This document shows positions 26,012-35,278 of a stretch of DNA of 64,000 bases, one piece after another. The stretch's first letter is position 1, and each line of letters opens with the position of its first letter. The notes below the pieces were generated by a model. That model saw only the letters and a list, made by a program, of their open reading frames with translations, had not been told where the DNA came from and ran no database searches. Position numbers and translations under genes: made by a program. This DNA is from Autumnicola lenta (lineage in GTDB: Bacteria > Bacteroidota > Bacteroidia > Flavobacteriales > Flavobacteriaceae): NCBI RefSeq assembly GCF_031846515.1, contig NZ_JAVRHO010000006.1:1-64000 (forward strand), read 5' to 3'.

Positions 26012-26234
26012 ATTGAGAAATAATCCTATCCAGTTCAATATCTACTTCGTCTAAATCGGATAGTGTTGAAGTTCCATTTTCAACAGCCTCCAATTCCTGA
26101 TGCAACTCTGCTTTCTGCTGCTCAAAAACATTGTCTGAAATTATTTCAATTTCATTTTGATCAATTTTCTTAAGCAGGCTTAGTAGTTGATCATAAGCCT
26201 CTTTGCTTTTAATTTTTAATAAAATGTTTTCCAT
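25989..26234 (-). CDS. Antitoxin partner of the RelE-type toxin
   Basis: An 81-residue acidic protein (MENILLKIKSKEAYDQLLSL) with predicted helices and a charged C-terminus (DLDEVDIELDRIISQYED) likely to wrap the toxin. Its gene overlaps the toxin start, the usual order of antitoxin first. No clear ribbon-helix-helix is seen, so DNA binding is uncertain. The family resembles small orphan antitoxins common in Flavobacteria. Confidence 0.72.
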   Translation of the reverse strand: MENILLKIKSKEAYDQLLSLLKKIDQNEIEIISDNVFEQQKAELHQELEAVENGTSTLSDLDEVDIELDRIISQYEDKTIR

Positions 26235-26288
26235 GGTACTGCAATCTGCAACTAAAGATAATTAATTAAAAGGCAAAAGTTCTAGATC

Positions 26289-27341
26289 CTAATCCAGAAT
26301 TTCCTTCTGATTCTTTGCGTAGCTCTCCCACTTTGCGATGCAATCCTGCATATCCTGCGGAATCTCGGTATTAAAGCTCATCCACTTTTTAGTTTCCGGA
26401 TGAACAAAGCCAAGGGTTTTGGCATGTAAAGCCTGTCTTGGCAATACTTTAAAACAATTTTCGACAAACTGCTTATATTTTGTAAATGTCGTTCCCTTTA
26501 AAACTCTGTCTCCACCGTATCTTTCATCATTAAAGAGGGTGTGGCCAATGTGTTTCATATGCACACGAATCTGATGCGTTCTGCCTGTTTCCAGCTTACA
26601 GGAAATGAGCGTCACATAACCATAACGCTCCAGCACCTTGTAATGAGTAACGGCCGGCTTTCCTTTCTCTGCATCCTCACCTTCATAGACGGTATTCTGA
26701 AGTCGGTTTTTTGGGTGTCTTCCAATATTTCCTTCTACAGTACCTTCGTCTTCTTCTACATTTCCCCAAACAATCGCAACATACTCGCGTTCGCTGCTTT
26801 TATTAAAAAACTGCTTGGATAAGTGCGTCATTGCCTGCTCTGTCTTAGCCACGACTAAAAGTCCGCTGGTATCCTTATCTATTCTATGTACTAAACCGGG
26901 GCGGTCACTGCTGTTATTTGGCAAATTTTCGAAGTGGTAAACCAGCGCGTTAATCAAAGTTCCGCTGTAATTTCCGTGGCCGGGATGTACCACCATTCCG
27001 GCCGGTTTATTTACAACCAGCAATGTATCGTCTTCATAAACCACATCCAGCGGAATATCTTCCGGAGTTAGCAAAAATTCATATGGTGGATGTTCAAACA
27101 TCACCTGAACTACATCTCCAGCCTTTACTTTATAATTTGATTTTACAGCAACTTCATTTACGTAGATATTCCCCGTCTTTGCTGCCTTCTGAATCTTGTT
27201 ACGGGTAGCTTTTTCGATATAATTCATCAAATATTTGTCCACCCGCAACGGATTCTGTCCCTTTTCGGCTACAAATTTATGATGCTCATAAAGTTCATCA
27301 TCCTGCTCTTCAATATCGTGACCTTCTTCTTCTTCTTTCAT
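26289..27341 (-). CDS. rluD: RluA/RluD-family 23S rRNA pseudouridine synthase
   Basis: Makes pseudouridine in rRNA. The order is an acidic N-terminal extension (about 20 residues), an S4 domain (LRVDKYLMNYIEKATRNKIQKAAKTGNIYVNEVAV), then the catalytic domain with the Asp in HRIDKDTSGLLVVAK near residue 161, and RTHQIRVHMKHIGH. Length 350 is typical. The start overlaps the PASTA-protein stop by one base (TAATG), so the pair is translationally coupled. RluD activity on helix 69 is the best guess; other RluA-family targets are possible. Confidence 0.92.
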   Translation of the reverse strand: MKEEEEGHDIEEQDDELYEHHKFVAEKGQNPLRVDKYLMNYIEKATRNKIQKAAKTGNIYVNEVAVKSNYKVKAGDVVQVMFEHPPYEFLLTPEDIPLDVVYEDDTLLVVNKPAGMVVHPGHGNYSGTLINALVYHFENLPNNSSDRPGLVHRIDKDTSGLLVVAKTEQAMTHLSKQFFNKSSEREYVAIVWGNVEEDEGTVEGNIGRHPKNRLQNTVYEGEDAEKGKPAVTHYKVLERYGYVTLISCKLETGRTHQIRVHMKHIGHTLFNDERYGGDRVLKGTTFTKYKQFVENCFKVLPRQALHAKTLGFVHPETKKWMSFNTEIPQDMQDCIAKWESYAKNQKEILD

Positions 27342-27961
27342 TAAAATTCAATTTCTTCTTCTACACCCGTCTCGCTCTCCTCCTCTTCTTCGCCTTCCTG
27401 CCTGTACCTGCCAGAGCCATCACCCAATACAAGGTCGATAACTGACGTTTTCATGAGTTCATCTCCCGGCTCTACCAGCTCTCCTCTGTGTCGCATTTCC
27501 AGCACTGCATCTTCGGCAATATCTGGTTTATAGGTAACTTCACCAATTTCAAATCCCAGGGAGCGCAATGTTGGCTCTACCTGTCTTCTTGTTTTCCTGA
27601 TTAAATCATTCGGAATAGTTACTTTTCGATATCCTGAAGGGTTTAGCGTTAAATAAATTTTCCGGTCTTCTTTTACAAATTTCCCAGGCTCCGGCACCTG
27701 TTCTATTACTGAATAGCGGGGAAAGTCCGGATTAAAATTGGCAGAATCCAGAATTTCAAACCGAAGATCCAGTTCATTAAGTTTGTCGTCTACATTATCT
27801 AAAGACATTCGCGCCAGGTCAGGTACTTTTATACGTTGATCCTGGTTAGTAGAATATTCCAACCACTGAAGTGCCAGAAAAACAATAACCACAATGGCTA
27901 TTGCGGCCAAAACTAATTGTATCAAAAAAGTTTTGCTGAAGATAAATCGTATTATTCCCAT
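27341..27961 (-). CDS. PASTA-domain membrane protein
   Basis: A 206-residue protein with one N-terminal transmembrane helix (FLIQLVLAAIAIVVIVFLAL) and two extracytoplasmic PASTA domains (VPDLARMSLDNVDDKL and IPNDLIRKTRRQVEPTL), ending in a Glu-rich tail. PASTA domains in other proteins bind peptidoglycan or muropeptides. No kinase or transpeptidase domain is attached. I use the ATG at 27961 because a longer frame starts in DNA serving ddl upstream. It is divergent from ddl and coupled to rluD; a cell-envelope role is inference. Confidence 0.86.
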   Translation of the reverse strand: MGIIRFIFSKTFLIQLVLAAIAIVVIVFLALQWLEYSTNQDQRIKVPDLARMSLDNVDDKLNELDLRFEILDSANFNPDFPRYSVIEQVPEPGKFVKEDRKIYLTLNPSGYRKVTIPNDLIRKTRRQVEPTLRSLGFEIGEVTYKPDIAEDAVLEMRHRGELVEPGDELMKTSVIDLVLGDGSGRYRQEGEEEEESETGVEEEIEF

Positions 27962-28060
27962 AGATTGGTTTAAAAAACAAAGATATAAAACCCAACGGTT
28001 TTGGATGCACCCGTTATTAGTGATATTTTTGATAACGATTTTAATCTCTACATATTGAAC

Positions 28061-29038
28061 ATGAAGAAAAAAATTGCCATCGCCATGGGCGGCTATTCCA
28101 GTGAATATCGTATTTCCATCAACAGTGGAAACATGGTGTATCAACATCTTAGTCGCGAATTATATGAACCTTACCGAGTTCATATCTTAAAAGGTGAATG
28201 GTTTATGGTTGCAGATGATGATACACCTTATCCTATTAATAAAAGTAACTTTACCGTAAGAATTCAGGATAAAACAATTTCTTTTGACTGCGTTTTCAAT
28301 ACGATTCATGGCACCCCCGGTGAAAATGGACTTTTGCAGGCATACCTTGAACTTCTCGGGATTCCGCAAACTTCCTGTGGTTATTATCAGGCCGCTCTTA
28401 CGTTTAATAAACGGGATTTAATCAGTGTTTTAAAGCCCTACGGAATAAAAACCGCCACTAATTTTTTTCTGAATAAAGAGGACACTATTAATCCGGACGA
28501 AATTGTGGAAAAAGTAGGCCTGCCTTGTTTTGTAAAAGCGAATCGTGCGGGAAGCAGCTTCGGAATTACAAAAGTAAAGACGAAAGAGGAGCTTATTCCG
28601 GCTGCAAAAACAGCTTTTAAAGAGGATGATGAAGCAATAATTGAATCTTTTCTGGATGGAACCGAAGTTTCTGTTGGCGTGGTCACATATAAAGGAGAAG
28701 TTATTGCCCTGCCGGTGACGGAAATAATTTCAGAGAACGAATTCTTTGATTACGAGGCTAAATACCTCGGAAAATCGCAGGAAATCACTCCCGCAAGAAT
28801 TTCTGAAGAGCAAACTAAGAAGGTGCAGGATATTTCAATTCTTATATATAAAAAGTTGAAGATGAAAGGTCTTACCAGATCAGAATTTATTTTTCATGAT
28901 GGTGAACCTCATTTTATTGAGATGAACACAACGCCAGGGCTTAGTAAAGCTAGTATTTTACCACAACAGGCAGCAAAAGCAGGAATTAGCCTGCAGGATC
29001 TCTACGGAAGCGCTATTGAAGCCGCTCTGGAAGAATAA
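28061..29038 (+). CDS. ddl: D-alanine--D-alanine ligase
   Basis: ATP-grasp ligase making D-Ala-D-Ala for peptidoglycan. The start MKKKIAIAMGGYSSEYRIS is typical; the upstream frame extension is not. Further motifs are HGTPGENGLLQAYLELLGIPQTSCG, FVKANRAGSSFGITKVK, EVSVGVVTYKG, and the ATP/Mg site EFIFHDGEPHFIEMNTTPGLSKASILPQQ. Length 325 fits. It shares a 99-base divergent gap with the PASTA-protein gene and is followed by coaD 33 bases downstream. Confidence 0.95.
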   Translation: MKKKIAIAMGGYSSEYRISINSGNMVYQHLSRELYEPYRVHILKGEWFMVADDDTPYPINKSNFTVRIQDKTISFDCVFNTIHGTPGENGLLQAYLELLGIPQTSCGYYQAALTFNKRDLISVLKPYGIKTATNFFLNKEDTINPDEIVEKVGLPCFVKANRAGSSFGITKVKTKEELIPAAKTAFKEDDEAIIESFLDGTEVSVGVVTYKGEVIALPVTEIISENEFFDYEAKYLGKSQEITPARISEEQTKKVQDISILIYKKLKMKGLTRSEFIFHDGEPHFIEMNTTPGLSKASILPQQAAKAGISLQDLYGSAIEAALEE

Positions 29039-29071
29039 TTTTTTTCAACAGAAATTTTTACCTTTAGGCTT

Positions 29072-29527
29072 ATGAGAAAAGCAGTTTTTCCGGGATCTTT
29101 TGATCCGCTTACTTTAGGACACATAGATATCATTGAGCGCGCATTGCCCCTCTTTGATGAAATTATACTGGCGATTGGCACCAATTCTGAAAAGAAGTAC
29201 ATGTTCTCCCTCGAGGAAAGACTTTCTTTCTTAAAAGAAGCATTTAAAGAAGAAACTAAAATAAAGGTCACCACTTACAGTGGACTGACTGTCGATTTTT
29301 GCAAAAAACAGGAGGCCGCCTTTATCCTTCGGGGATTAAGAAATTCTAAGGATCTGGAATTTGAAAAAACCATTGGTCAGACTAATTTTCAAATGGCCGG
29401 AATAGATACCATTTTCCTGGTAAACTCTCCGGGCAAAAGCCATATCTCTTCTACTGTAGTAAGGGATATCATCAGGCACGGTGGGGACTACAGTTTTATG
29501 GTTCCGGATGTGGTAAGGAAAAAGTAA
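29072..29527 (+). CDS. coaD: Phosphopantetheine adenylyltransferase
   Basis: Fourth step of CoA synthesis: 4'-phosphopantetheine plus ATP to dephospho-CoA. The nucleotidyltransferase loop GSFDPLTLGH (residues 8-17) and the C-terminal HISSTVVRDI (the ISSTxxR motif) are intact, with FILRGLRNSKDLEFEK between them. Length 151 is normal. TACCTTTA at 29059-29066 resembles a -7 promoter box just upstream. A 33-bp hairpin repeat lies about 100 bases beyond its end. Confidence 0.96.
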   Translation: MRKAVFPGSFDPLTLGHIDIIERALPLFDEIILAIGTNSEKKYMFSLEERLSFLKEAFKEETKIKVTTYSGLTVDFCKKQEAAFILRGLRNSKDLEFEKTIGQTNFQMAGIDTIFLVNSPGKSHISSTVVRDIIRHGGDYSFMVPDVVRKK

Positions 29528-29629
29528 CAGGTAAGAGACGAATATTCTCCTTAAAATTCGATCAGTTACGTTTTCCAAAGCATTGAAGACAATACCTAAA
29601 AACGTCAATTATAAATCTACTGTTTTTTT

Positions 29630-29662
29630 AGACCTCACAGGTTTTGGAAACCTGTGAGGTCT
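29630..29662. repeat. 33-bp perfect hairpin repeat, copy 2
   Basis: Identical over all 33 bases to the copy at 22837-22869 (15-bp arms, TGG loop). It lies between the convergent ends of coaD and the TonB receptor gene, where it could terminate transcription from either side. It is preceded by TTTTTTT, which gives a T-run for the minus-strand transcript's opposite side only as A-run, and by no T-run downstream on the plus strand. Confidence 0.85.
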
Positions 29663-29673
29663 GATATCAAAAC

Positions 29674-29686
29674 TGGCAATTATCGG
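29674..29686 (+). repeat. Interspersed 13-mer TGGCAATTATCGG
   Basis: One of three exact copies in the window; the other two are on the minus strand inside valS (44057-44069) and lpxK (56111-56123). Near copies are at 24760-24772 and 63727-63739. Three exact 13-mers in 64 kb are far beyond chance. Confidence 0.7.
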
Positions 29687-29705
29687 AATACTATCCCGTT
29701 ATTGA

Positions 29706-31997
29706 TTAAAAATTATACCTCACTCCTACTCCGCCAAAATAGTTCCTCGGATTACCTGGGTAATAATATCTTGGAGCGGCACCTCCAAAGCCTACAGCAT
29801 TGGTAACCACACTGGCCGCATAATGTTCATCTAAAACATTATTGATGCCGGCGTTAAAATTAATTTCAAAATAATCTGAAACATTTAAACTATAGACTGC
29901 CTTTAAATTTACCAGCTCATAGTTATCTGTATATTCTGAATTACTATCATTCAGCGGAATTTCCCCCACCGCTCTGTAGTTACTGTAAAACGTAAGGCCC
30001 CAATCTGTAGAAAGATCAAAACCTAAATTCAATGTAGATTTTGGAACTCCCGGCAGCTCATTTCCCGAATTATCCACATCCTCATTTATAAATTCATCGA
30101 ATTCAAAAAAGTTAAAAGCTGCATTAACATAAGGTTTTCCGGTTATTCCTGCTCCAAGATCAAAATTGTATTGTGCTAAAAATTCAATTCCGTTATGATC
30201 TGTTTTTCCGGCATTCACTCCTACGTATTGGTCATTATCTATTCGCTGCGCAACAAGCAGATTCTCTATCTGGATGGAATACAGCGCAATTTCGGTATAT
30301 AAACGATTGTTTATCCAGTTTCCTTTAAACCCGATTTCGTAATTTATTTCCGTTTCGGGCTCCAGGTCTGTATTAATTTGCCCTTCAGGAGTCAGGGTTT
30401 CTGCTACAGTGGGAGTAGAAAATCCGTGGCTTATTGATGCATAGATATTTTTACCAGGAGCAACTTCATAGGTTGTTCCTATACGTGGAGAAAAAATAGT
30501 ATTAAAACGGTAATCCCCGGTTTGATCAACCTCATCTTCAGCATATAAATCGGTTAAAGTATATCCTGTGGTATTAATATTAAAACCTGCTTCGACATTC
30601 CAGTTTTCGGTTATTTCCAGGCTTAGCTGTCCGAAAAAATTAGCATAGTTTCTTACCTGCTCATTGTTACTTAACCGTGCTCCCCGCACACTTCCCTCAT
30701 CTGGAAAATCTTCATAAAGATTTTCAAAAGTGCCAATCTCATACCATTCATTATAATACTCTGCACCAAAGCTAAGTTGAGAAGCCATATCTCCGATATT
30801 AGTATCGAGGTTGAATTTTGTACGTGCACCGGCCGAAAGGCGTTCCTCTTTCAAAATATCGAATGGCCTTGGCTCATAACCATTTCTGAAGTTCATATAA
30901 ATACTCGTGGTATTACTGAAGTTTTCAGAAAACTGACGCGTGTAAGCCAAACCTAAAAGTCCCCGGTCGTAAGATTCATAACCCTGTGCAGCACCCCAGG
31001 TATATGCGGCTGTTTCAGGATCATTGAGAAAATCCTCTTCATTTAAAGAACTTGGAATAAAAGCCTTTAGTCGGGTGAAATTTGCCAAAAATGAGAGGCT
31101 GTTATTTTCAGAAGTCAAAAGTTTCGCATTTACAAGAGCCGATTTCCGGTCATATTCTCCATTTTCACGATACCCATCGCTCTTTAAATGAGAATAATTG
31201 GCAAAAAAGCTTGTATTTTCTGAACTGTGTGAAGCCAGAACTGTTTTTTTAGAAGTATTAAAGCTGGAAAGCTGATAATTGACCTTTCCGGTGGTTCCCT
31301 GTGCTTCAGGATTAGCAGAATATAGATTTATTGAACCTCCCAGACCAGCTCCATAAATACTGGAAGTAGGTCCTTTGATAATTTCTACCCTTTCCAAAGA
31401 TTCCTGATCGATATCATCCAACGTGAGTTCACCTTCTGCTGTAGTAAGCGGAATTCCGTCGAAATACGCCTGAATTCGATTTGTACTGTACTGAGAGCGC
31501 GCTCCAATTCCGCGAATATTGATCTTGTTAGTATTTAACGCACCCTGATTCACGTACATTCCCGGGACATAATTAAAATTGTCCATTAATGCCGTGGCAT
31601 CTGTACGCCGGAGATCATTTTCTGTGAGCAAACCTACTGAAGCAGGCACTTCCTGAAGTTCATTAGGGATAATTGTGCTTCTAATAACAACTTCAGAAAG
31701 ATTATCCCGAACAGGATCCAGCGTAATTAGTAGCGTTTCATTATAAGATGTAACTGTTCTGTAATTATTCTGAAAACCCAAATAGCTTATTTCCAGGCTA
31801 ACCGGAAGGTCCTCAGCTTCCAGAGAAAATTCTCCATTTTCACCTGAAAAAACTACAGCATTTGAAGTAAGATTTTTAATTCTCGCATCTACAATTGCTT
31901 CAGAATTCTCTGAATTGATAATTCTACCCTCTATGTTCTGACCAAAAACTTTTCCGAAGCAGACAAAAATTAAAGCTGCTAATATTCTTTTTTCCAA
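29706..31997 (-). CDS. TonB-dependent receptor, possibly for PQQ
   Basis: A 763-residue outer-membrane receptor. Signal peptide to about residue 19 (KVFG-QNIEG), then a CarboxypepD_reg-like beta-sandwich (residues 20-95), a plug domain with SLERVEIIKGPTSSIYGAG near 205, and a 22-strand barrel ending in the aromatic GGVGVRYNF. The next gene upstream on the same strand, 12 bases away, encodes a PQQ-dependent sugar dehydrogenase, so cofactor import is plausible. From memory, the plug segment (RGIGARSQYSTNRIQAYFDG) and the C-terminal RYYYPGNPRNY resemble E. coli YncD/PqqU. No SusD-like gene is adjacent, arguing against a glycan system. Siderophore uptake is the main alternative. Confidence 0.88.
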   Translation of the reverse strand: MEKRILAALIFVCFGKVFGQNIEGRIINSENSEAIVDARIKNLTSNAVVFSGENGEFSLEAEDLPVSLEISYLGFQNNYRTVTSYNETLLITLDPVRDNLSEVVIRSTIIPNELQEVPASVGLLTENDLRRTDATALMDNFNYVPGMYVNQGALNTNKINIRGIGARSQYSTNRIQAYFDGIPLTTAEGELTLDDIDQESLERVEIIKGPTSSIYGAGLGGSINLYSANPEAQGTTGKVNYQLSSFNTSKKTVLASHSSENTSFFANYSHLKSDGYRENGEYDRKSALVNAKLLTSENNSLSFLANFTRLKAFIPSSLNEEDFLNDPETAAYTWGAAQGYESYDRGLLGLAYTRQFSENFSNTTSIYMNFRNGYEPRPFDILKEERLSAGARTKFNLDTNIGDMASQLSFGAEYYNEWYEIGTFENLYEDFPDEGSVRGARLSNNEQVRNYANFFGQLSLEITENWNVEAGFNINTTGYTLTDLYAEDEVDQTGDYRFNTIFSPRIGTTYEVAPGKNIYASISHGFSTPTVAETLTPEGQINTDLEPETEINYEIGFKGNWINNRLYTEIALYSIQIENLLVAQRIDNDQYVGVNAGKTDHNGIEFLAQYNFDLGAGITGKPYVNAAFNFFEFDEFINEDVDNSGNELPGVPKSTLNLGFDLSTDWGLTFYSNYRAVGEIPLNDSNSEYTDNYELVNLKAVYSLNVSDYFEINFNAGINNVLDEHYAASVVTNAVGFGGAAPRYYYPGNPRNYFGGVGVRYNF

Positions 31998-32009
31998 TAT
32001 GATTATATT

Positions 32010-33293
32010 TTATTCCGCAGAAACTTTCCATAGTACATTCCCGTCATCATCGTTAACCAGCAAAGACCCATCTGGTAAAGTGGTCACCCCAACAGGTCTT
32101 CCATATACCTTACTTGAATCTTCATTGGCAAAAAAGCCGGTAAGGAAATCCTCCGGCTCCCCGGGTTTTCCATTTTCAAAAGGTACAAATACTACTTTGT
32201 AACCAGAAAGATTCGCACGGTTCCAAGATCCATGCTGTCCTACAAAAGCTCCGTTTTTATATTTTTCAGGAAATTGATCTGCTTTATAAAATGTAAGGCC
32301 CAGAGAAGAAGTGTGGGCGCCCAACGGAACATCTGGCACGATAGCTTTTTCAACAAGTTCCAGGTGCGGATCTTCTGCCCATCTCGGGTCTTTTATATCC
32401 CCAAAATATGAAAAAGGCCAGCCATACCAGCCATCTTCTTTTACACTGGTGAGATAATCTGGAACCAGGTTATTTCCAATTTTGTCACGCTCGTTCACAG
32501 ATGTCCATAGCTCCCCGGTAACAGGATTCCAATCCATTCCCACAGGATTTCTTAGACCTGCAGCATAAATTTTTTCACCAGTTCCATCAGGATTAATTTC
32601 AATAATGTTAGCTCTACGTTCCTCCTTTTCCATTCCATGTTCTCCTGCGTTACTGGAAGAACCTACAGATATATAAATTTTGCTACCTTCATTATTGGTA
32701 ATTATATTTCTTGTCCAGTGGTGATTGTAACCTCCGGCAGGGAGCTCAACAACAGTTTCCCCGCTTGCATCTATTGAAGTTTGTCCCTCTTTATAAGGAA
32801 ACCTTTTAAGACCATCCACATTTGCAACGTAGAAATAATCATCCAAAATCAGCATTCCGTAAGGCTGATTAAGCCCTTCCATAAACACATATCGCTCATC
32901 GGGCATTCCGTCTTTATCTGTATCTCTAAACATGGTGATACGATCGGCGCTTTTTTTGGCGTCATTAGATTCTACCACAAAGACATCATTATTTGGAGCT
33001 ACATAACTTCTGCGGGGATGTTGGAGATCTTCAGCATATAATGTCACTTTAAAACCTTCAGGTGCTTTGGGCCTATTTCCGGACCATCCTATAACTTCAC
33101 TTTCATTAGTGACAGATTCCGAAGAATAAGGAGGAGGAAGTTCTAAAGAACCTACAGCTGTTTGAACCACATTTGCCGGCCTGTTCGCTATTTCGTCCTT
33201 CTTTTCTTCACTCACTTCATTAAACTGTGCAAGTGCCGTCATGCTCATCCCAAGAGCCAAAAGAATACTTAATAAATTCGATTTTCTTTTCAT
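32010..33293 (-). CDS. PQQ-dependent sugar dehydrogenase (sorbosone/GSDH type)
   Basis: Secreted six-bladed beta-propeller oxidoreductase (GSDH/SGL fold), 427 residues. The signal peptide ends near TALA-QFNEV. Family segments are GFKVTLYAEDLQHPRR, NNDVFVVES, YKIYISVGSSSN-like (SKIYISVGSSSNAGEHG), GLRNPVGMDWNPVTGELWTSVNERDKIGNNLVPDYL and DGWYGWPFSYFG, characteristic of aldose/sorbosone dehydrogenases that bind PQQ and calcium. No pqq synthesis gene lies in the window, so PQQ may have to be imported. It is first in a two-gene operon with the TonB receptor. Confidence 0.88.
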   Translation of the reverse strand: MKRKSNLLSILLALGMSMTALAQFNEVSEEKKDEIANRPANVVQTAVGSLELPPPYSSESVTNESEVIGWSGNRPKAPEGFKVTLYAEDLQHPRRSYVAPNNDVFVVESNDAKKSADRITMFRDTDKDGMPDERYVFMEGLNQPYGMLILDDYFYVANVDGLKRFPYKEGQTSIDASGETVVELPAGGYNHHWTRNIITNNEGSKIYISVGSSSNAGEHGMEKEERRANIIEINPDGTGEKIYAAGLRNPVGMDWNPVTGELWTSVNERDKIGNNLVPDYLTSVKEDGWYGWPFSYFGDIKDPRWAEDPHLELVEKAIVPDVPLGAHTSSLGLTFYKADQFPEKYKNGAFVGQHGSWNRANLSGYKVVFVPFENGKPGEPEDFLTGFFANEDSSKVYGRPVGVTTLPDGSLLVNDDDGNVLWKVSAE

Positions 33294-33526
33294 TTTAAAG
33301 CAATTTTCTCAAAAATACTCCGAAATTTGTGCCGAGGAAAGTTTTAGAAGCTGATTAAGTTTCCTTTAACAAGGGTTAAATCAGGCATACATATCTGCAT
33401 ATATTGTAAGCTATAGCAGTTTTACCTATGTTTACTAATAATTATATAAGAAGCTTTTAAAAATTTTGAAGCAGACATCACAAGAGATTATTTAATGTGT
33501 GATGTCACTCTCTTAAATTCGCTCAA
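33294..33526. other. Divergent promoter region with inverted repeat
   Basis: The 233 bases between the PQQ dehydrogenase (minus) and the M14 peptidase (plus) contain GACATCACA (33474-33482) and TGTGATGTC (33498-33506), a perfect 9-bp inverted repeat with a 15-base spacer ending 20 bases before the peptidase ATG. The position fits an operator. No perfect -7/-33 pair was seen on either strand. Confidence 0.4.
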
Positions 33527-35278
33527 ATGAGAAAAGCAATAGTAGTTTTACTTTTTTTAATCCTACTTGTTTCCTGTGATTTATCCAAATACCGCCTGGT
33601 GGTAGATTATGATTTTGAAACAAAATTTGAAAAATCTGAAGGTAAAGAGACCGCAACATATTCTGAAGTTATTGATTTTTACGCTCAACTGGATAAAGCT
33701 TACACAACTATCAGCTTTACAGAATTTGGTTCTACAGATAGCGGTAAACCTCTGCATCTGGCGGTTTTCAGTCCTTCCGGAGATTTTGATCTGGAAAAAT
33801 TAAGGCAGGAGAAAACTGTTATATTAATAAACAATGGTATTCATCCCGGGGAAAGTGACGGTATTGATGCTACGATGATGCTGTTCAGGGACCTGGCAGG
33901 TGATTCTATTGGTGTACCAGAAAACACAATTATCGCCACTATTCCTATCTATAATGTTGGTGGGGCGCTTAATCGGAATTCGACCACGAGAACTAATCAA
34001 AACGGCCCCGCAGAATATGGTTTTAGGGGAAACGCCCGTAACTACGACCTCAACAGGGATTTTATAAAAGCAGACACAAAAAACACACGAAGTTTCTATG
34101 AAATTTTTCATCTACTGAAACCTGATGTTTTTATTGATAACCATGTAAGCAACGGCGCAGATTATCAATATACCCTCACCCATTTATTTACTCAGCACAA
34201 CAAATTAGGAGGGGAACTGGGAGAGTATCTAAACAAGAAAATGATGCCCGCTCTGGAAGATTCGCTTAAACAGAAAGAGTGGGATATCACGCCCTATGTA
34301 AATGTGTTTAATGAAGTTCCTGAAAATGGATTTAGTCAGTTTTTAGATTATCCAAGATATTCTACCGGCTATACTACGCTTTGGAACACTCTGGGAATGA
34401 TGGTAGAAACCCATATGCTAAAACCATACAACCAAAGAGTTGCGGGAACTTATGAACTCATGCGTTCTATGATAAATATTACAGATGCTGAAAGTGCAAC
34501 CATAAAAGAACTCAGAGAGGCAGAAACGAAGAAATATTTGACAGAAAGATGGTACCCCACAAATTTTCAACCAGATATGGAGAATCCCAGCACAAGGGAA
34601 TTTAAGGGTTATGCAGGAGAAAGAATTGACAGTGAAGTTACCGGGAAAGATCGCTTAAAATATAACCGGAACCAGCCGTTTACAACAGAAATAGAATATT
34701 TTGACAACTTTACAGCACAAGACAAGATAGAAATTCCCAGAGCATATATAATTCCGCAGGGATGGTGGGAGGTCATCGGTCTTTTACAGCTCAATCAAAT
34801 CAAATTGGAGCCTCTGGCGCGGGATACCGTAATTTATGTAGAAAAGTACAAAATCGAGGAATTCGAAACTGTAGAATCACCCTTTGAAGGTCATTATCTT
34901 CACCAGAATACGCAGGTGAGTAAAACCACGGATTCCGTTAGCTTTAGAAAAGGAGATTTTTATGTGACCACTTTTCAGGATGGTGCGAGGTACCTACTGG
35001 AAACTCTGGAGCCTACTACAGTAGATTCGTTCTTTAACTGGAACTTTTTTGATGCTGTCCTTCAGCAAAAAGAACATTTTTCACCTTACGTTTTTGAAGA
35101 TATAGCCAAACAGTTATTGGATACAAACCCCCAATTAAAAGAAGAATTTGAAGAAAAAAGAGATTCAGATTCAGAATTTAGAAACGATTCTTATGCACAA
35201 CTGGAATGGATCCATAGAAGATCAAATCACTATGAGGAAGCACATTTACGCTATCCGATCTTTAGAGTTCCCAGATAA
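33527..35278 (+). CDS. M14-family zinc carboxypeptidase lipoprotein
   Basis: Probable surface or periplasmic lipoprotein (lipobox LVSC, Cys17) with an M14 peptidase domain. The zinc ligands are visible as HPGE at residues 106-109 and His206 in DNHVSNGADYQ, with the catalytic Glu294 in VETHML. NARNYDLNRDFIKAD (about 168-182) is the substrate-binding Arg region. The C-terminal 250 residues are a less conserved extension typical of Bacteroidetes M14 proteins. Its 3' end overlaps the convergent NUDIX gene by 33 bases. Substrate (peptide, or peptidoglycan-type) is unknown. Confidence 0.9.
   Translation: MRKAIVVLLFLILLVSCDLSKYRLVVDYDFETKFEKSEGKETATYSEVIDFYAQLDKAYTTISFTEFGSTDSGKPLHLAVFSPSGDFDLEKLRQEKTVILINNGIHPGESDGIDATMMLFRDLAGDSIGVPENTIIATIPIYNVGGALNRNSTTRTNQNGPAEYGFRGNARNYDLNRDFIKADTKNTRSFYEIFHLLKPDVFIDNHVSNGADYQYTLTHLFTQHNKLGGELGEYLNKKMMPALEDSLKQKEWDITPYVNVFNEVPENGFSQFLDYPRYSTGYTTLWNTLGMMVETHMLKPYNQRVAGTYELMRSMINITDAESATIKELREAETKKYLTERWYPTNFQPDMENPSTREFKGYAGERIDSEVTGKDRLKYNRNQPFTTEIEYFDNFTAQDKIEIPRAYIIPQGWWEVIGLLQLNQIKLEPLARDTVIYVEKYKIEEFETVESPFEGHYLHQNTQVSKTTDSVSFRKGDFYVTTFQDGARYLLETLEPTTVDSFFNWNFFDAVLQQKEHFSPYVFEDIAKQLLDTNPQLKEEFEEKRDSDSEFRNDSYAQLEWIHRRSNHYEEAHLRYPIFRVPR

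Noticed and set aside
28001..28060. N-terminal extension of Ddl
   Set aside because: The sequence before MKKKIAIAMGG is not family-like and runs through the divergent promoter region.
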